Positions 1-6,426 of a stretch of 9,106 bases of DNA are shown one piece after another. The DNA is taken from the NCBI GenBank assembly GCA_003151275.1, contig PLXC01000091.1, forward strand, positions 1 through 9,106. Reading direction: 5' to 3'. The translations under genes were made by a program, and so were the position numbers. The notes beneath the pieces are model-generated. The model searched no databases. It was not told the DNA's origin and worked only from the letters and a program-made list of their open reading frames with translations. How positions within the stretch are numbered: the stretch's first letter is position 1; every line of letters begins with the position of its first letter. This DNA is from Candidatus Melainabacteria bacterium (lineage in GTDB: Bacteria; Cyanobacteriota; Vampirovibrionia; Obscuribacterales; Obscuribacteraceae).

Positions 1-1
1 C

Positions 2-49
2 GGATACCAGGCTACCAGCGCATCAATGGATACTAGGCTACCAGCGCAT
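2..49. repeat. 26-bp-period direct repeat, two copies
   Basis: Two 22-base copies (2-23 and 28-49) differ at one base. Each starts GGATAC, has C or T next, and continues AGGCTACCAGCGCAT. They are offset by 26 bases. The spacer CAAT plus flanking bases recurs at the very end of the window, where the last ten bases, GCATCAATGG, match 20-29. This suggests a repeat family extending beyond both edges. No protein is encoded and its function is unknown. Confidence 0.7.
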
Positions 50-185
50 GAGCGGCAAAACACCGCCAACCTAAGTGAAAGGGGTCCCTCAATTCCATTA
101 TATGCCGTATTGGGCGAAAGAGCAGAATGATTCCATAAATCCTGAGCCTGTGGCTATTTCAGACGGCTGGAATTAAACTAAGGTG

Positions 186-211
186 TAACAAAAAATTCGC
201 AATTTTTGTTA
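186..211. terminator. AT-rich palindrome, possible weak terminator or operator
   Basis: The arms TAACAAAAA(A)TT and AATTTTTGTTA pair over 11 bases with one bulged A and a CGC loop. The stem is almost entirely A/T, so it is not a typical intrinsic terminator, though T runs occur on both strands. It sits about 175 bases past the stop of the minus-strand membrane protein gene. A protein-binding palindrome is equally possible. Confidence 0.3.
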
Positions 212-302
212 TTGCTAACTGCACAGTTTTCATGTTCCTAGATCTGGGAAACTGGGTCGTGGTCAATCATAAGTCGACTCCTGCGGCAATGGAATTCGAT
301 TA

Positions 303-322
303 CATTCACGGATGTGTGAATG
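303..322. terminator. inverted repeat, 7-bp arms
   Basis: CATTCAC at 303-309 and GTGAATG at 316-322 are perfect reverse complements around a six-base loop. On the minus strand this is the first hairpin after the gene ending at 386, so it could help end transcription. No T tract follows it, so a rho-independent terminator is only a weak suggestion. Confidence 0.3.
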
Positions 323-385
323 CACCTTCCACTATCTAGTACGCTGGCATTCTAGAAAAAGTTCAATTCACATAGCAATGCGACA

Positions 386-1258
386 TCAGGCAATCGAAGA
401 CGAATAAACTGCTACTTCCGGCTCTGGCTCAGCTTCAATTGGTATTAGAGATTCCGTTCTCTCAACTAGTGCGCGACGTTCTAAATCGGACAGCTTTTCA
501 TAAGAGCGATACTGATTGGCAGTGACTCGCCAGAAGGGCTCCGTACTCTTCATCACACTAAGCCGCATAGCGCTGTCTAAAACGATTTGATGAAAAAATA
601 GAAACTCGCCTTTGCAATTTGTGAATGCAGCATCTTTCTCAACGGCAATTGCAAATCTAATTGCTGAGATGTATGCCGTGCGTTGCAGATTTACGTAGCG
701 CAATTCTCGCTCAAGCAACAACATGTCACGATCTACGGACTGCAACGGTGCGCTGGAGACTTCAAATTGCACATCGATGGCGTCGGCAGGATCATTTTGC
801 TCGAGTAAGGCGCGTGACTTTGCCAACTGCTGAAGCATTATTTGGATAAGCTCGTCTCCTGGCACAACCCGTTGTTCGTTTCGAATAACTTGCGCACAGA
901 GCAATGCAGCTATTACGAAACCGCCTAAGGCCGTGATCGTTATTGTTTCGTGCGAAAAGGTTGCTGAAATCGGGTGGCTTGGAGACATAAACAGCAAAAT
1001 ACTGTGCCATACGGTAAGGACGATGGCCGCAGCGATCGCTACTGTTCCTTTCTTATGAGGAGCAATTTCGGCTGCGGTCAATATTGCAAAAGCCGTGCCA
1101 CACCAATCGCTGACAGCCCACAGCGCGAGCGATGGAAACAATGTCGGTTTGATCACTCCGGTCATAACCGAGAACAACTCCTGGCTGGCAAAAAAAGCTG
1201 CTAACGCCGCAAAGGGTGTGAGAAGCCAGCGAATGGGAGCTAGGGAGGTTTGATTCAA
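386..1258 (-). CDS. four-helix membrane protein of unknown function
   Basis: This is a 290-residue protein I do not recognise. Four hydrophobic segments fill the N-terminal half (about residues 9-27, 42-63, 71-91 and 107-125). A roughly 165-residue charged, helix-prone cytoplasmic-type domain follows and ends in an acidic Glu/Pro stretch near 275-281. I see no catalytic motif. The start is TTG at 1258, the first start after an in-frame stop, and no clear Shine-Dalgarno precedes it. The next Met is residue 32, which would remove the first helix, so TTG is preferred but the true start is uncertain. It is transcribed towards the left edge, alone, with hairpins downstream. The layout of membrane anchor plus helical tail would suit a sensor or scaffold, but that is only a guess. 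Confidence 0.6.
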   Translation of the reverse strand: MNQTSLAPIRWLLTPFAALAAFFASQELFSVMTGVIKPTLFPSLALWAVSDWCGTAFAILTAAEIAPHKKGTVAIAAAIVLTVWHSILLFMSPSHPISATFSHETITITALGGFVIAALLCAQVIRNEQRVVPGDELIQIMLQQLAKSRALLEQNDPADAIDVQFEVSSAPLQSVDRDMLLLERELRYVNLQRTAYISAIRFAIAVEKDAAFTNCKGEFLFFHQIVLDSAMRLSVMKSTEPFWRVTANQYRSYEKLSDLERRALVERTESLIPIEAEPEPEVAVYSSSIA

Positions 1259-1454
1259 GCTTTTAAGCGATTTGGTTCGGGATTAAATGAGATATCAAGA
1301 ATAGCATTAAATCTGATTTGGCGAATCGATAAAGCCTGTAGCAATGAAGAGTTGCGAGACATGATTCTTAAGTGGGTCGTTCGCCTGCAAAATGAGCGTA
1401 ATAATCTAAGCGCCCTCTCGTCAACCTTTTCGGGTAACCGCCGTAGGTCACTTA
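1259..1454. other. gap without a convincing gene
   Basis: An 81-codon open frame with a TTG start lies at 1250-1495 on the plus strand. It overlaps the divergent start of the membrane protein gene, and the purine run AGGGAGGT directly touches its TTG with no spacer. Its helical, Arg/Asn-rich product resembles nothing I know. I therefore treat the stretch as probable intergenic DNA carrying the promoter of the minus-strand gene. Confidence 0.4.
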
Positions 1455-1610
1455 ATGAACGTCTCCTTATCGCCGGAACTAGAACAGCTCATTGACCAAA
1501 AAATCAAAGGCGGAATGTTCCCAGGTGCGGCTGGATATAACAAGAAACGAATAATAGAGCACTCACTCGTCGGAAATTGGGTGATGTCGGAACAGCAACC
1601 AGACCACTGA
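1455..1610 (+). pseudogene. ParD/CopG-like antitoxin relic
   Basis: The 51-residue reading begins MNVSLSPELEQLIDQKIKGG. This closely resembles the start of ParD-type ribbon-helix-helix antitoxins: a short beta strand with alternating hydrophobic residues, then helix 1 ending in a Lys/Gly-rich turn before a Ser/Ala-rich second helix. After residue 26 the likeness stops. Shifting the frame by one base there gives DITRNE, similar to the usual second-helix EVIREA-type sequence, so a one-base frameshift is likely. Stops follow at once in that frame. A weak AGGT lies six bases before the ATG. The frame ends inside the convergent GT87 gene, and no ParE-like toxin follows. The family call is by eye from a short stretch. 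A chance open frame is possible but less likely given the first 20 residues. Confidence 0.5.
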
Positions 1611-2825
1611 ACTAATCGCGATGATGCTCAAATCCAAAAATAAAATATTGATGGTTCCTCCAACAAGCAAATATTCATAATGGAGTTTGTTGTAGAGCGG
1701 CATCATAAGCGGCGTCACCGTTAGAAGCCAAAAGAGTTTTTGTTTAGTAGTAAGAGAACGTGTTGAGTTTCCAAAAATAAATACCACGGCGGTCGGCAAC
1801 AGCAATAGTAGGTCGTAATTGTGACAGTGGAGTGCAGTCAAAAGACCAATTGGAAGGGCGCCTATGGCCAGGTATTCCCACCAGTAGGGATTGAGACGGA
1901 ACTTTCGAGCGATCAGAAACACGCACACCATACCGACGCACAAACTGAGCAAAGAAACAATCATTATCGTTGAGTCTGCAGTCGGGAAAATCCGCAACAG
2001 CTGCCCGCGAATTGTCGGTGTCACGTCAGGTGCTTGCCAAATCCGATTTTCTCTGAACCGTTGCAGCAGAACAAAATAAGCAGTGAAAGTTTCTGAACCG
2101 AACAATTCCAACGCCACCACGCTCAGTACCGCACCGATTGCACTAAGATAGGCGACAATTTTGTATCGCCCCGCACCAAGCAAGAAAACAATGATCGGCA
2201 GAATGAGTTGAGGCTTTGCTAAAAGCGGAGTCAGCGCAATGGAAGCAAATGCGTTGCTATCTATAATCCACACGGACTCAGTTGATGATTTTCCCCTCTG
2301 CTCACGGCGAAATACATACAGCGCCAAACAAAGCGACAATAATAGTATCGGAGCAAGCTGACCATGGCGAACCGCTTCCCACTCAGGGGCGCTTATGCAG
2401 AGCAATCCAGCAATTCTCATCAAATACTTGTCTTGCAAATTCAAGGTCAGTTTCAGAACTATCACTGACGCAAGTCCGCACAGAATCAGAAAACCAAACC
2501 AGATCGGATCAGCCAAGGATACTGGTAAGCATCCCAGCGGAATCAGTAAGGGCAATGCAAAAGGCGGTATGTATAAAATTGGTGCCTCATGACCAGGAAA
2601 AAATTTCTGCGCAAAAAGCTGCAGTGACTCCGGTTTATAGACGTCTGCCGGATTCCCTGAGAGCAACATACTGCCTGGCGCATAGAACTCTGAGATGTCC
2701 TTCAAGGCTAGATGCGGAGCCGATAGCAGGTATCCAACAACAGTCAGCAGTAAGAGTGAAAAACAATAGGGCAGAATGAGTTCCAGAGAATTCGACTTCT
2801 TTGAGTTTAACTCGGAGCTACTCAT
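1563..2825 (-). CDS. GT87/DUF2029-family membrane glycosyltransferase
   Basis: This is a 420-residue polytopic membrane protein with about ten hydrophobic segments. Known members of the family transfer mannose from polyprenyl-phosphate-mannose on the outer face of the membrane; the acceptor here cannot be told. Family-like features in order: a first helix at about 16-36; an extracytoplasmic loop with Asp43 in DISEFY and a G-N-P-A-D-V-Y stretch (57-63); YIPPFALPLLIPLG (85-98); the HGQ motif (154-156); AKPQLILP (203-210); and a late HCHNYDLLLLLP stretch (333-344). Length fits the family. A strong AAAAGGAGG lies at 2838-2846, 12 bases before the ATG, slightly farther than ideal, and no nearer start exists. 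It is divergent from higB and its 3' end overlaps the antitoxin relic. The assignment to GT87 is by motif and topology; the donor is inferred. Confidence 0.8.
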   Translation of the reverse strand: MSSSELNSKKSNSLELILPYCFSLLLLTVVGYLLSAPHLALKDISEFYAPGSMLLSGNPADVYKPESLQLFAQKFFPGHEAPILYIPPFALPLLIPLGCLPVSLADPIWFGFLILCGLASVIVLKLTLNLQDKYLMRIAGLLCISAPEWEAVRHGQLAPILLLSLCLALYVFRREQRGKSSTESVWIIDSNAFASIALTPLLAKPQLILPIIVFLLGAGRYKIVAYLSAIGAVLSVVALELFGSETFTAYFVLLQRFRENRIWQAPDVTPTIRGQLLRIFPTADSTIMIVSLLSLCVGMVCVFLIARKFRLNPYWWEYLAIGALPIGLLTALHCHNYDLLLLLPTAVVFIFGNSTRSLTTKQKLFWLLTVTPLMMPLYNKLHYEYLLVGGTINILFLDLSIIAISSVVWLLFRHHPISDE

Positions 2826-2896
2826 CGGCTGGGCGAACCTCCTTTTGCCACCAATTGTATTAAGAGTGTACTCGGCTTGAGCAATTCAACACTCCT

Positions 2897-2924
2897 TGAC
2901 TTTCTTCTCCCAAAATGGGAGAAT
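2897..2924 (+). promoter_or_regulatory. putative higBA promoter
   Basis: TTGACT (2897-2902) and GAGAAT (2919-2924) have a 16-base spacing and match the -35 (5 of 6) and -10 (4 of 6) consensus. The perfect palindrome at 2905-2923 fills the spacer and covers most of the -10, which is where an autorepressor would act. The implied transcript start leaves a very short leader before the ATG at 2942, so the exact elements are tentative. Confidence 0.4.
2905..2923. promoter_or_regulatory. palindromic operator candidate of higBA
   Basis: TTCTCCCA, a three-base AAA centre and TGGGAGAA form a perfect inverted repeat with 8-bp arms, ending 18 bases before the higB start. HigA-type antitoxins carry a helix-turn-helix and usually repress their own operon by binding such palindromes. 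The position fits that role. Binding itself is inferred. Confidence 0.6.
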
Positions 2925-2941
2925 TCAAGAGAGGAAAGCTG

Positions 2942-3250
2942 ATGCGGATTAATCACTGGGGGCGAGCAAGGCAATTTATTGAGCAACATCCCGAAGCTGG
3001 TAGCTCGCTTGGCACATGGAAAAGAGCTGTCATCGAAGCCTCTTGGACTAACTTCACGGATGTGAAAAGAACCTGCAACAGTGTTGATTGGTATCAGGGA
3101 GCTCTCATTTTCGACATTGGCGGTAACAACATACGCTTGATCGCTGTTTGCCGCTTTGAATTAGGCAGGCTGTATATCGACAAAGTCTTGACTCATGATG
3201 AATATGACAATGGAACGTGGAAGAAGCGTTACCTGAAGAAGAAACGCTAG
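2942..3250 (+). CDS. higB: HigB-type toxin, RelE-superfamily mRNA interferase
   Basis: The product is a 102-residue basic protein of the HigB_toxin family, which cleaves mRNA, typically at the ribosome, and is neutralised by the HigA encoded next door. Visible family features, numbered from this start, are W26 in the first helical part, DVKRTCNSVDW (40-50), the core strand FDIGGNNIRLIAV (57-69), and LTHDEYD (83-89) near the C-terminus with the conserved His85. A Lys/Arg-rich tail follows. An upstream in-frame ATG at 2915 lies inside the operator palindrome. The ATG at 2942 has GAGG seven bases before it and gives the normal family length, so I chose it. higA starts nine bases after the stop, as in a toxin-first higBA operon. 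All family motifs are present, so the toxin is probably intact. Confidence 0.9.
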   Translation: MRINHWGRARQFIEQHPEAGSSLGTWKRAVIEASWTNFTDVKRTCNSVDWYQGALIFDIGGNNIRLIAVCRFELGRLYIDKVLTHDEYDNGTWKKRYLKKKR

Positions 3251-3259
3251 AGGTAGGCA

Positions 3260-3673
3260 ATGAAACTCGCAATAAAACCCGATAAAAAATACCTTGAACG
3301 AATCAAGCAGTTTCCACTGAAACCCATTCGTTCAGAACAAGAAAACGAAATGGCAGCAGAAGTCTGCGACAAACTTTTAGACAATTTTGATTTACTTTCG
3401 CCCAATGAACGCGATTATTTGGAAGTGCTCTCTAAGCTCGTGGAAGACTTTGAATCCCAGTGGCAAGAAGAAAAATTGGTAGACCCCAGAGAACTTCTCA
3501 AATTTCTCATGGAGCAAAACAACTTAAGCCAAACTGACCTTATTCCTGAATTTGGCTCGTCATCACGCGCATCTGAGTATCTGTCAGGCAAACGTCCAAA
3601 CCTCTCGTTGGCACAAATTCAAAAGCTCGCTAAAAGATTTAGTGTTTCGCCAAGTGCATTTATCCGAGGATAG
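3260..3673 (+). CDS. higA: HigA-type antitoxin with helix-turn-helix
   Basis: The product is a 137-residue antitoxin expected to bind and inhibit HigB and to repress the operon. The N-terminal half (1-75) is acidic and helical. A helix-turn-helix of the XRE/Cro type lies at about 77-137: ELLKFLMEQNNLSQTDL, then the recognition region SSSRASEYLSGKR (100-112), then IQKLAKRFSVSPSAFI. The NLSQTDL turn and the SGKRPNLS segment are typical of HigA proteins partnered with HigB_toxin-type toxins. The ATG is preceded by GAGGTAGG. It is co-transcribed with higB across a nine-base gap. The palindrome upstream of higB is its probable binding site. No defect is seen. Confidence 0.9.
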   Translation: MKLAIKPDKKYLERIKQFPLKPIRSEQENEMAAEVCDKLLDNFDLLSPNERDYLEVLSKLVEDFESQWQEEKLVDPRELLKFLMEQNNLSQTDLIPEFGSSSRASEYLSGKRPNLSLAQIQKLAKRFSVSPSAFIRG

Positions 3674-3724
3674 CCTTGAAGCGCCCAGCCCGTGATACTG
3701 TAGAGACTCACAGCTGGTTCTAAC

Positions 3725-4195
3725 ATGAACGACATTGAGCTCAAAGCTCTCGAATTGAAACGCAAGGCCTGGGAAGTGCTGGACTGCAAGGCGGAAGCCG
3801 ATGTTTTGTTCCAAGAGCTTTTCAGGTTGGAGCGGCAAACTCCGGAGTTTTTCGAAGCAGTTGCAAAGCAACTCGAGGAAGACAATGGCAGATGGGCTGC
3901 TACCTCGGCGCTTCCAAATGCAGAGGTACGAAGAGAGGCAGCAACCAGTCGAATTGAAGAAATCTGTTTTCACGCCTTAGATTCACAAACGGAAGAGCAT
4001 CCGCATCCCGAAAACAAAACGGAATTTAAGCATGTGGCGGTGCCTAAACCGGCGGCAGAAGAAATGAGCAGAACTGCGGATAAAGATTCTGAGCCCTTAT
4101 CTGTGATTGTCTGGCGGTCAGACTACGGCGACAGAGCTTGGATCGAAGATTTTGCCAAAGATTTCACCGATAATAAGAAGAAAGATGCTAAATGA
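3725..4195 (+). CDS. uncharacterised 156-residue acidic protein
   Basis: I do not recognise this protein. Residues 1-60 are strongly helical and charged, with leucines spaced as in a helical hairpin or coiled coil (KALELKRKAWEVLDCKAE, then LFQELFRLER). The middle (about 85-125) is low-complexity and rich in Glu, Pro, Thr and Lys, probably disordered. A short C-terminal block (VIVWRSDYGDRAWIEDFAKDF, about 127-147) looks folded and is followed by a lysine-rich end. There are no signal peptide or membrane segments. The start lacks an obvious Shine-Dalgarno, so translation may be weak or coupled. It begins 51 bases after higA and ends 47 bases before the phosphomannomutase gene, all on the plus strand, so a common transcript is possible. 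A role with either neighbour is speculation. Confidence 0.65.
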   Translation: MNDIELKALELKRKAWEVLDCKAEADVLFQELFRLERQTPEFFEAVAKQLEEDNGRWAATSALPNAEVRREAATSRIEEICFHALDSQTEEHPHPENKTEFKHVAVPKPAAEEMSRTADKDSEPLSVIVWRSDYGDRAWIEDFAKDFTDNKKKDAK

Positions 4196-4242
4196 AAGCC
4201 CGGTATTTTCAAAGTTGAATTAGCCTGTTTACGGAGATACAG

Positions 4243-5604
4243 ATGAGTACTAGCGCAATCCACGATGTCTTTAAACGCTACGACGTCAGAGGTGTTTATC
4301 CATCTGAGTTAGATGAAGACATAGCCTTCCAAATTGGCAAATATTTCGTGCAGCTTCTCAACGCGAAAACAGTGGCAGTTGGACGTGACATGCGCGCGAG
4401 CGGTGCCAAACTTTTTGAAGCATTAGCAGCTGGTATCACAGAGAGTGGCGCGATGGTAGTCGACATCGGACTGGTGTCGACGGACGCTTTGTATTTTGCG
4501 GTCGGCAAATTCGGTTACGACGGCGGAATCATGATTACTGCATCGCACAACCCAGCCGAGTACAACGGCATGAAGTTTACCGGGAAAAACGCGGAGGCGT
4601 TATCACTCGAAACAGGCTTGTCAGAAATAAGAGATCAAATCGTTTCGAAGCAGACATATAAGCCAAACAGCCAGAGTGCTTCTACAAATGCAGACGTCGT
4701 TGAAAGAGATGTGCTCGATGATTTTGCCAAACACTGCCTATCCTTCATTGACCCAACAAAAATCAAACCGTTTAAAATTGCAATTGACGCCGGCAACGGA
4801 ATGGGTGGCAAAATCGTTCCGCCAGTTTTTAAACATTTACCCTGCGAGGTGATTCCGCTTTTCTTTGAACTAGACGGAAGTTTTCCCAATCATCCGGCGA
4901 ATCCATTAGATCCAGAAAACATGCTCGCTTTGCAGAGTGCGGTGTTGAAAAATAAATGCGATTTAGGTATTGCTTTTGATGGTGATGCGGATCGGATGTT
5001 CATACTCGATGAGAAAGCGAATATGATCACGGGTGATATAGTCACCGCCCTGGTGGCAATCAACACGCTGAAGCAAAATCCTGGACAAAAAATCCTGTAC
5101 AACGTAGTTTGCAGTCAAATCGTGCCAGAAGTCGTTTCAGCAAATAACGGAATACCTCGACGATCGCCTGTTGGACACTCACTGATCAAAAAAATCATGC
5201 GAGACGAAGACATCATTTTTGGTGGCGAGCACAGTGGGCATTTCTATTTCAGAGACAATTGGTATGCAGACTCAGGGATGATCGCGTTGCTGCAATGTCT
5301 TCAAGTTTTTAGCGAATCCGGAAAAAAGGTCAGTGAAATAATTTCGCCGATCGATACTCGTTTTCGCTCTGGTGAAGTCAACAGAACAGTTGCCGACATT
5401 CCTGCGGCTATCAAGAAATTAGAAGAGCATTTCAAAGACGGAGAGCTGGATTACCTGGACGGCGTGACAGTGCGCTTTCCAGACTGGTGGATGAACATCC
5501 GCAGCTCTAACACCGAACCACTCTTGCGAATAAACATCGAGGCGAAAGACCGAATCGTCATGGAAGAACGACTACAAGAAGTTCTTGCTCTAGCCGGAGA
5601 TTAA
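4243..5604 (+). CDS. manB: phosphomannomutase/phosphoglucomutase
   Basis: This 453-residue cytoplasmic alpha-D-phosphohexomutase interconverts mannose-6-phosphate and mannose-1-phosphate (and often the glucose pair), feeding GDP-mannose or UDP-glucose synthesis for surface glycans. All four domain signatures are present. They are the phosphoserine loop TASHNP (99-104, Ser101), the metal loop DGDADR (246-251), the sugar-binding loop GEHSGH (328-333), and the phosphate-binding loop RSSNTEP (420-426). The N-terminal FKRYDVRG (10-17) is typical of bacterial ManB/AlgC proteins. Length is normal. GGAG six bases before the ATG supports the start. No damage is visible. The sugar specificity cannot be read from sequence alone, so manB is used in the broad sense. 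Parts of a diverged second copy lie at about 7457-7720. Confidence 0.93.
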   Translation: MSTSAIHDVFKRYDVRGVYPSELDEDIAFQIGKYFVQLLNAKTVAVGRDMRASGAKLFEALAAGITESGAMVVDIGLVSTDALYFAVGKFGYDGGIMITASHNPAEYNGMKFTGKNAEALSLETGLSEIRDQIVSKQTYKPNSQSASTNADVVERDVLDDFAKHCLSFIDPTKIKPFKIAIDAGNGMGGKIVPPVFKHLPCEVIPLFFELDGSFPNHPANPLDPENMLALQSAVLKNKCDLGIAFDGDADRMFILDEKANMITGDIVTALVAINTLKQNPGQKILYNVVCSQIVPEVVSANNGIPRRSPVGHSLIKKIMRDEDIIFGGEHSGHFYFRDNWYADSGMIALLQCLQVFSESGKKVSEIISPIDTRFRSGEVNRTVADIPAAIKKLEEHFKDGELDYLDGVTVRFPDWWMNIRSSNTEPLLRINIEAKDRIVMEERLQEVLALAGD

Positions 5605-5619
5605 TCGACGCTGCATTGG

Positions 5620-5638
5620 CTGCAAGGCGAGCTTGCAG
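5620..5638 (+). terminator. hairpin after the phosphomannomutase gene
   Basis: CTGCAAG (5620-5626) and CTTGCAG (5632-5638) form a perfect 7-bp stem with a five-base loop, 15 bases after the stop codon. No T run follows, so it may stabilise the 3' end or act as a weak terminator rather than a classic rho-independent one. Confidence 0.35.
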
Positions 5639-5641
5639 TGA

Positions 5642-5736
5642 GTCTACCGTTGCGGTTGCGTGCTAGCATGGTAATAGTTGAACTTTTTTGCTGTGTCAGA
5701 CGTATAAGTAAGTGATGAGTTCACGAGGTGCACATA
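5642..5736 (+). promoter_or_regulatory. leader copy 1 with promoter and RBS of the coiled-coil family
   Basis: This leader is shared almost base for base with 6738-6826, and in part with 7085-7142. It holds TTGAAC (5678-5683), a 19-base spacer, and TATAAG (5703-5708, five of six matches to a -10). GAGGTG (5725-5730) lies six bases before the ATG at 5737. A 6-bp GTTGCG unit is present twice here and once in copy 2. A small GTGA...TCAC inverted repeat between the -10 and the ribosome site is kept in all three copies. Confidence 0.55.
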
Positions 5737-6006
5737 ATGGCTGAATGGGAAATGGCATTTGAAAAGTTAGCTGGCGAAATGCGCATTGGCTTTGGTCAGG
5801 TCGTTTCAGCGGTTCAACAAACCAACGAGCAACTGGTTCAAACCAACCTACGATTGGACCAAACCATCATACGATTGGACCAAACCAACACACGATTGGA
5901 CCAAACCATCGTACGATTGGACCAAACCAACGAGCATCTTAAGGAATTTAAGCTATCTGTAAACTCAAAACTGGATGGTATTTTACTCGCCACCGAGAGC
6001 TTCTAA
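5737..6006 (+). CDS. leucine-zipper coiled-coil protein, copy 1, 3'-truncated
   Basis: This 89-residue soluble protein of unknown function is almost wholly predicted coiled coil. The N-terminus MAEWEMAFEKLAGEMRIGFG is common to all three copies. From residue 30 a clean heptad pattern runs: a-positions N30, N37, I44, N51, I58, N65, K72, L79; d-positions L33, L40, L47, L54, L61, L68, V75, I82. Four 21-base repeats (5839-5922) encode the central heptads, mostly RLDQT plus two variable residues. Compared with copies 2 and 3, everything after residue 82 is lost and replaced by LLATESF encoded by the adjoining cassette. A GTG at 5728 is also in frame, but it overlaps the Shine-Dalgarno GAGGTG, so the ATG at 5737 is the start. 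It may be a functional shortened form or a broken gene. The long zipper suggests parallel self-assembly or pairing with its paralogues. Confidence 0.75.
   Translation: MAEWEMAFEKLAGEMRIGFGQVVSAVQQTNEQLVQTNLRLDQTIIRLDQTNTRLDQTIVRLDQTNEHLKEFKLSVNSKLDGILLATESF
5839..5931 (+). repeat. 21-bp tandem repeat encoding heptads
   Basis: Four units (5839-5859, 5860-5880, 5881-5901, 5902-5922) and part of a fifth share CAAACCA then (A/T)(C) and three variable bases, then ACGATTGGAC. AAC and ATC alternate at the a-position codon, giving a 42-bp higher-order period. The in-frame period means gain or loss of units changes the coiled-coil length without a frameshift. Confidence 0.9.
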
Positions 6007-6426
6007 ATCAGCTAAATCTTGTGCACGTGCAGTCGCCTTCTTGTTTTGCTTTAAATGCTCTAGATCGATGAAGGCAACAAGTATATCGTTCAACATAACC
6101 ATAATCCGAGTCGAATAAGCCGCATCGAACTCCACGCCATCCACTGATGTTAGGAGGTCAATTCTATTAGGAGGGTATCCCAACTGAATAACCTGACCTG
6201 GGACGATAAAATCGGACGAAGCCAAGCCGAGCGATTCAAAGCCAAATTGAGTGAGAGCGGCGATTATCTTGACCGCATTATCCTGCGAGCACTCGACCCA
6301 TATGTCCAGATCTTTTGTGTAGCGAGGATGTCCATGCACTGCCACGGCATAACCACCAACAATAAGATACCTAACTTGCTGGTCGTTTAACGATTGTATA
6401 AACTCTTTGAAATCCTGGCTGAGCAT
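5983..6426 (-). CDS. nucleotidyltransferase, DUF6036/AbiEii-like
   Basis: This 147-residue protein has the polymerase-beta-type nucleotidyltransferase core. VGGYAVAVHG (23-32) supplies the GG motif, DLDIW (39-43) the paired metal-binding aspartates D39 and D41, and RIDLL (88-92) the third aspartate D90. The C-terminal stretch IDLEHLKQNKKATARAQDLADLEAL (split at about 120-144) carries the Lys/Arg-rich helix and DLADLEAL ending typical of this small family. All catalytic residues are present. Relatives are linked to toxin-antitoxin or abortive-infection type systems, or remain uncharacterised; the substrate cannot be told. The start overlaps the preceding small gene by 56 bases, implying translational coupling. 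The stop codon (5983-5985) lies within a few bases of the junction with coiled-coil copy 1. Confidence 0.85.
   Translation of the reverse strand: MLSQDFKEFIQSLNDQQVRYLIVGGYAVAVHGHPRYTKDLDIWVECSQDNAVKIIAALTQFGFESLGLASSDFIVPGQVIQLGYPPNRIDLLTSVDGVEFDAAYSTRIMVMLNDILVAFIDLEHLKQNKKATARAQDLADLEALGGE

Larger units (their letters stand above)
50..385. other. noncoding stretch downstream of the membrane protein gene
   Basis: I see no convincing gene here. A 34-codon open stretch (75-176, plus strand, GTG start, a better ATG at 102) has protein-like composition with Trp and Pro, but I match it to nothing and it lacks a clear ribosome site. The stretch contains the two palindromes listed separately, both lying downstream of the minus-strand gene that ends at 386. 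Confidence 0.5.
5642..5981 (+). repeat. duplicated unit 1 (leader plus truncated gene)
   Basis: This is the first of three direct repeats of a leader-plus-gene unit (others at 6738-7084 and 7085-7421). Similarity to unit 2 begins at GTCTACCGTTGCG and ends abruptly after GGATGGTAT at 5981. The 3' third of the gene is missing and unrelated DNA takes over. Confidence 0.85.

Noticed and set aside
1250..1495. 81-residue plus-strand frame
   Set aside because: TTG start with the purine run touching it, overlap with a divergent gene start, no recognisable product, and overlap with the antitoxin-like frame.
2915..2941. Longer higB start
   Set aside because: It lies inside the operator palindrome and lacks a Shine-Dalgarno. 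The start at 2942 has one and gives the family length.
3584..3973. Minus-strand frames over higA and the following gene
   Set aside because: Shadow frames opposite two genes with good coding signals; Ser/Leu/Cys-rich with no ribosome site.
5668..5715. 15-codon leader peptide frame in the repeated leader, also in copy 2
   Set aside because: It overlaps the promoter-like elements, has no ribosome site and is lost in copy 3. Its conservation is explained by the recent duplication.
5839..5931. Regular short repeats as a CRISPR array
   Set aside because: The 21-base units are directly adjacent without spacers, stay in frame and encode heptads of a protein. No cas genes are present.
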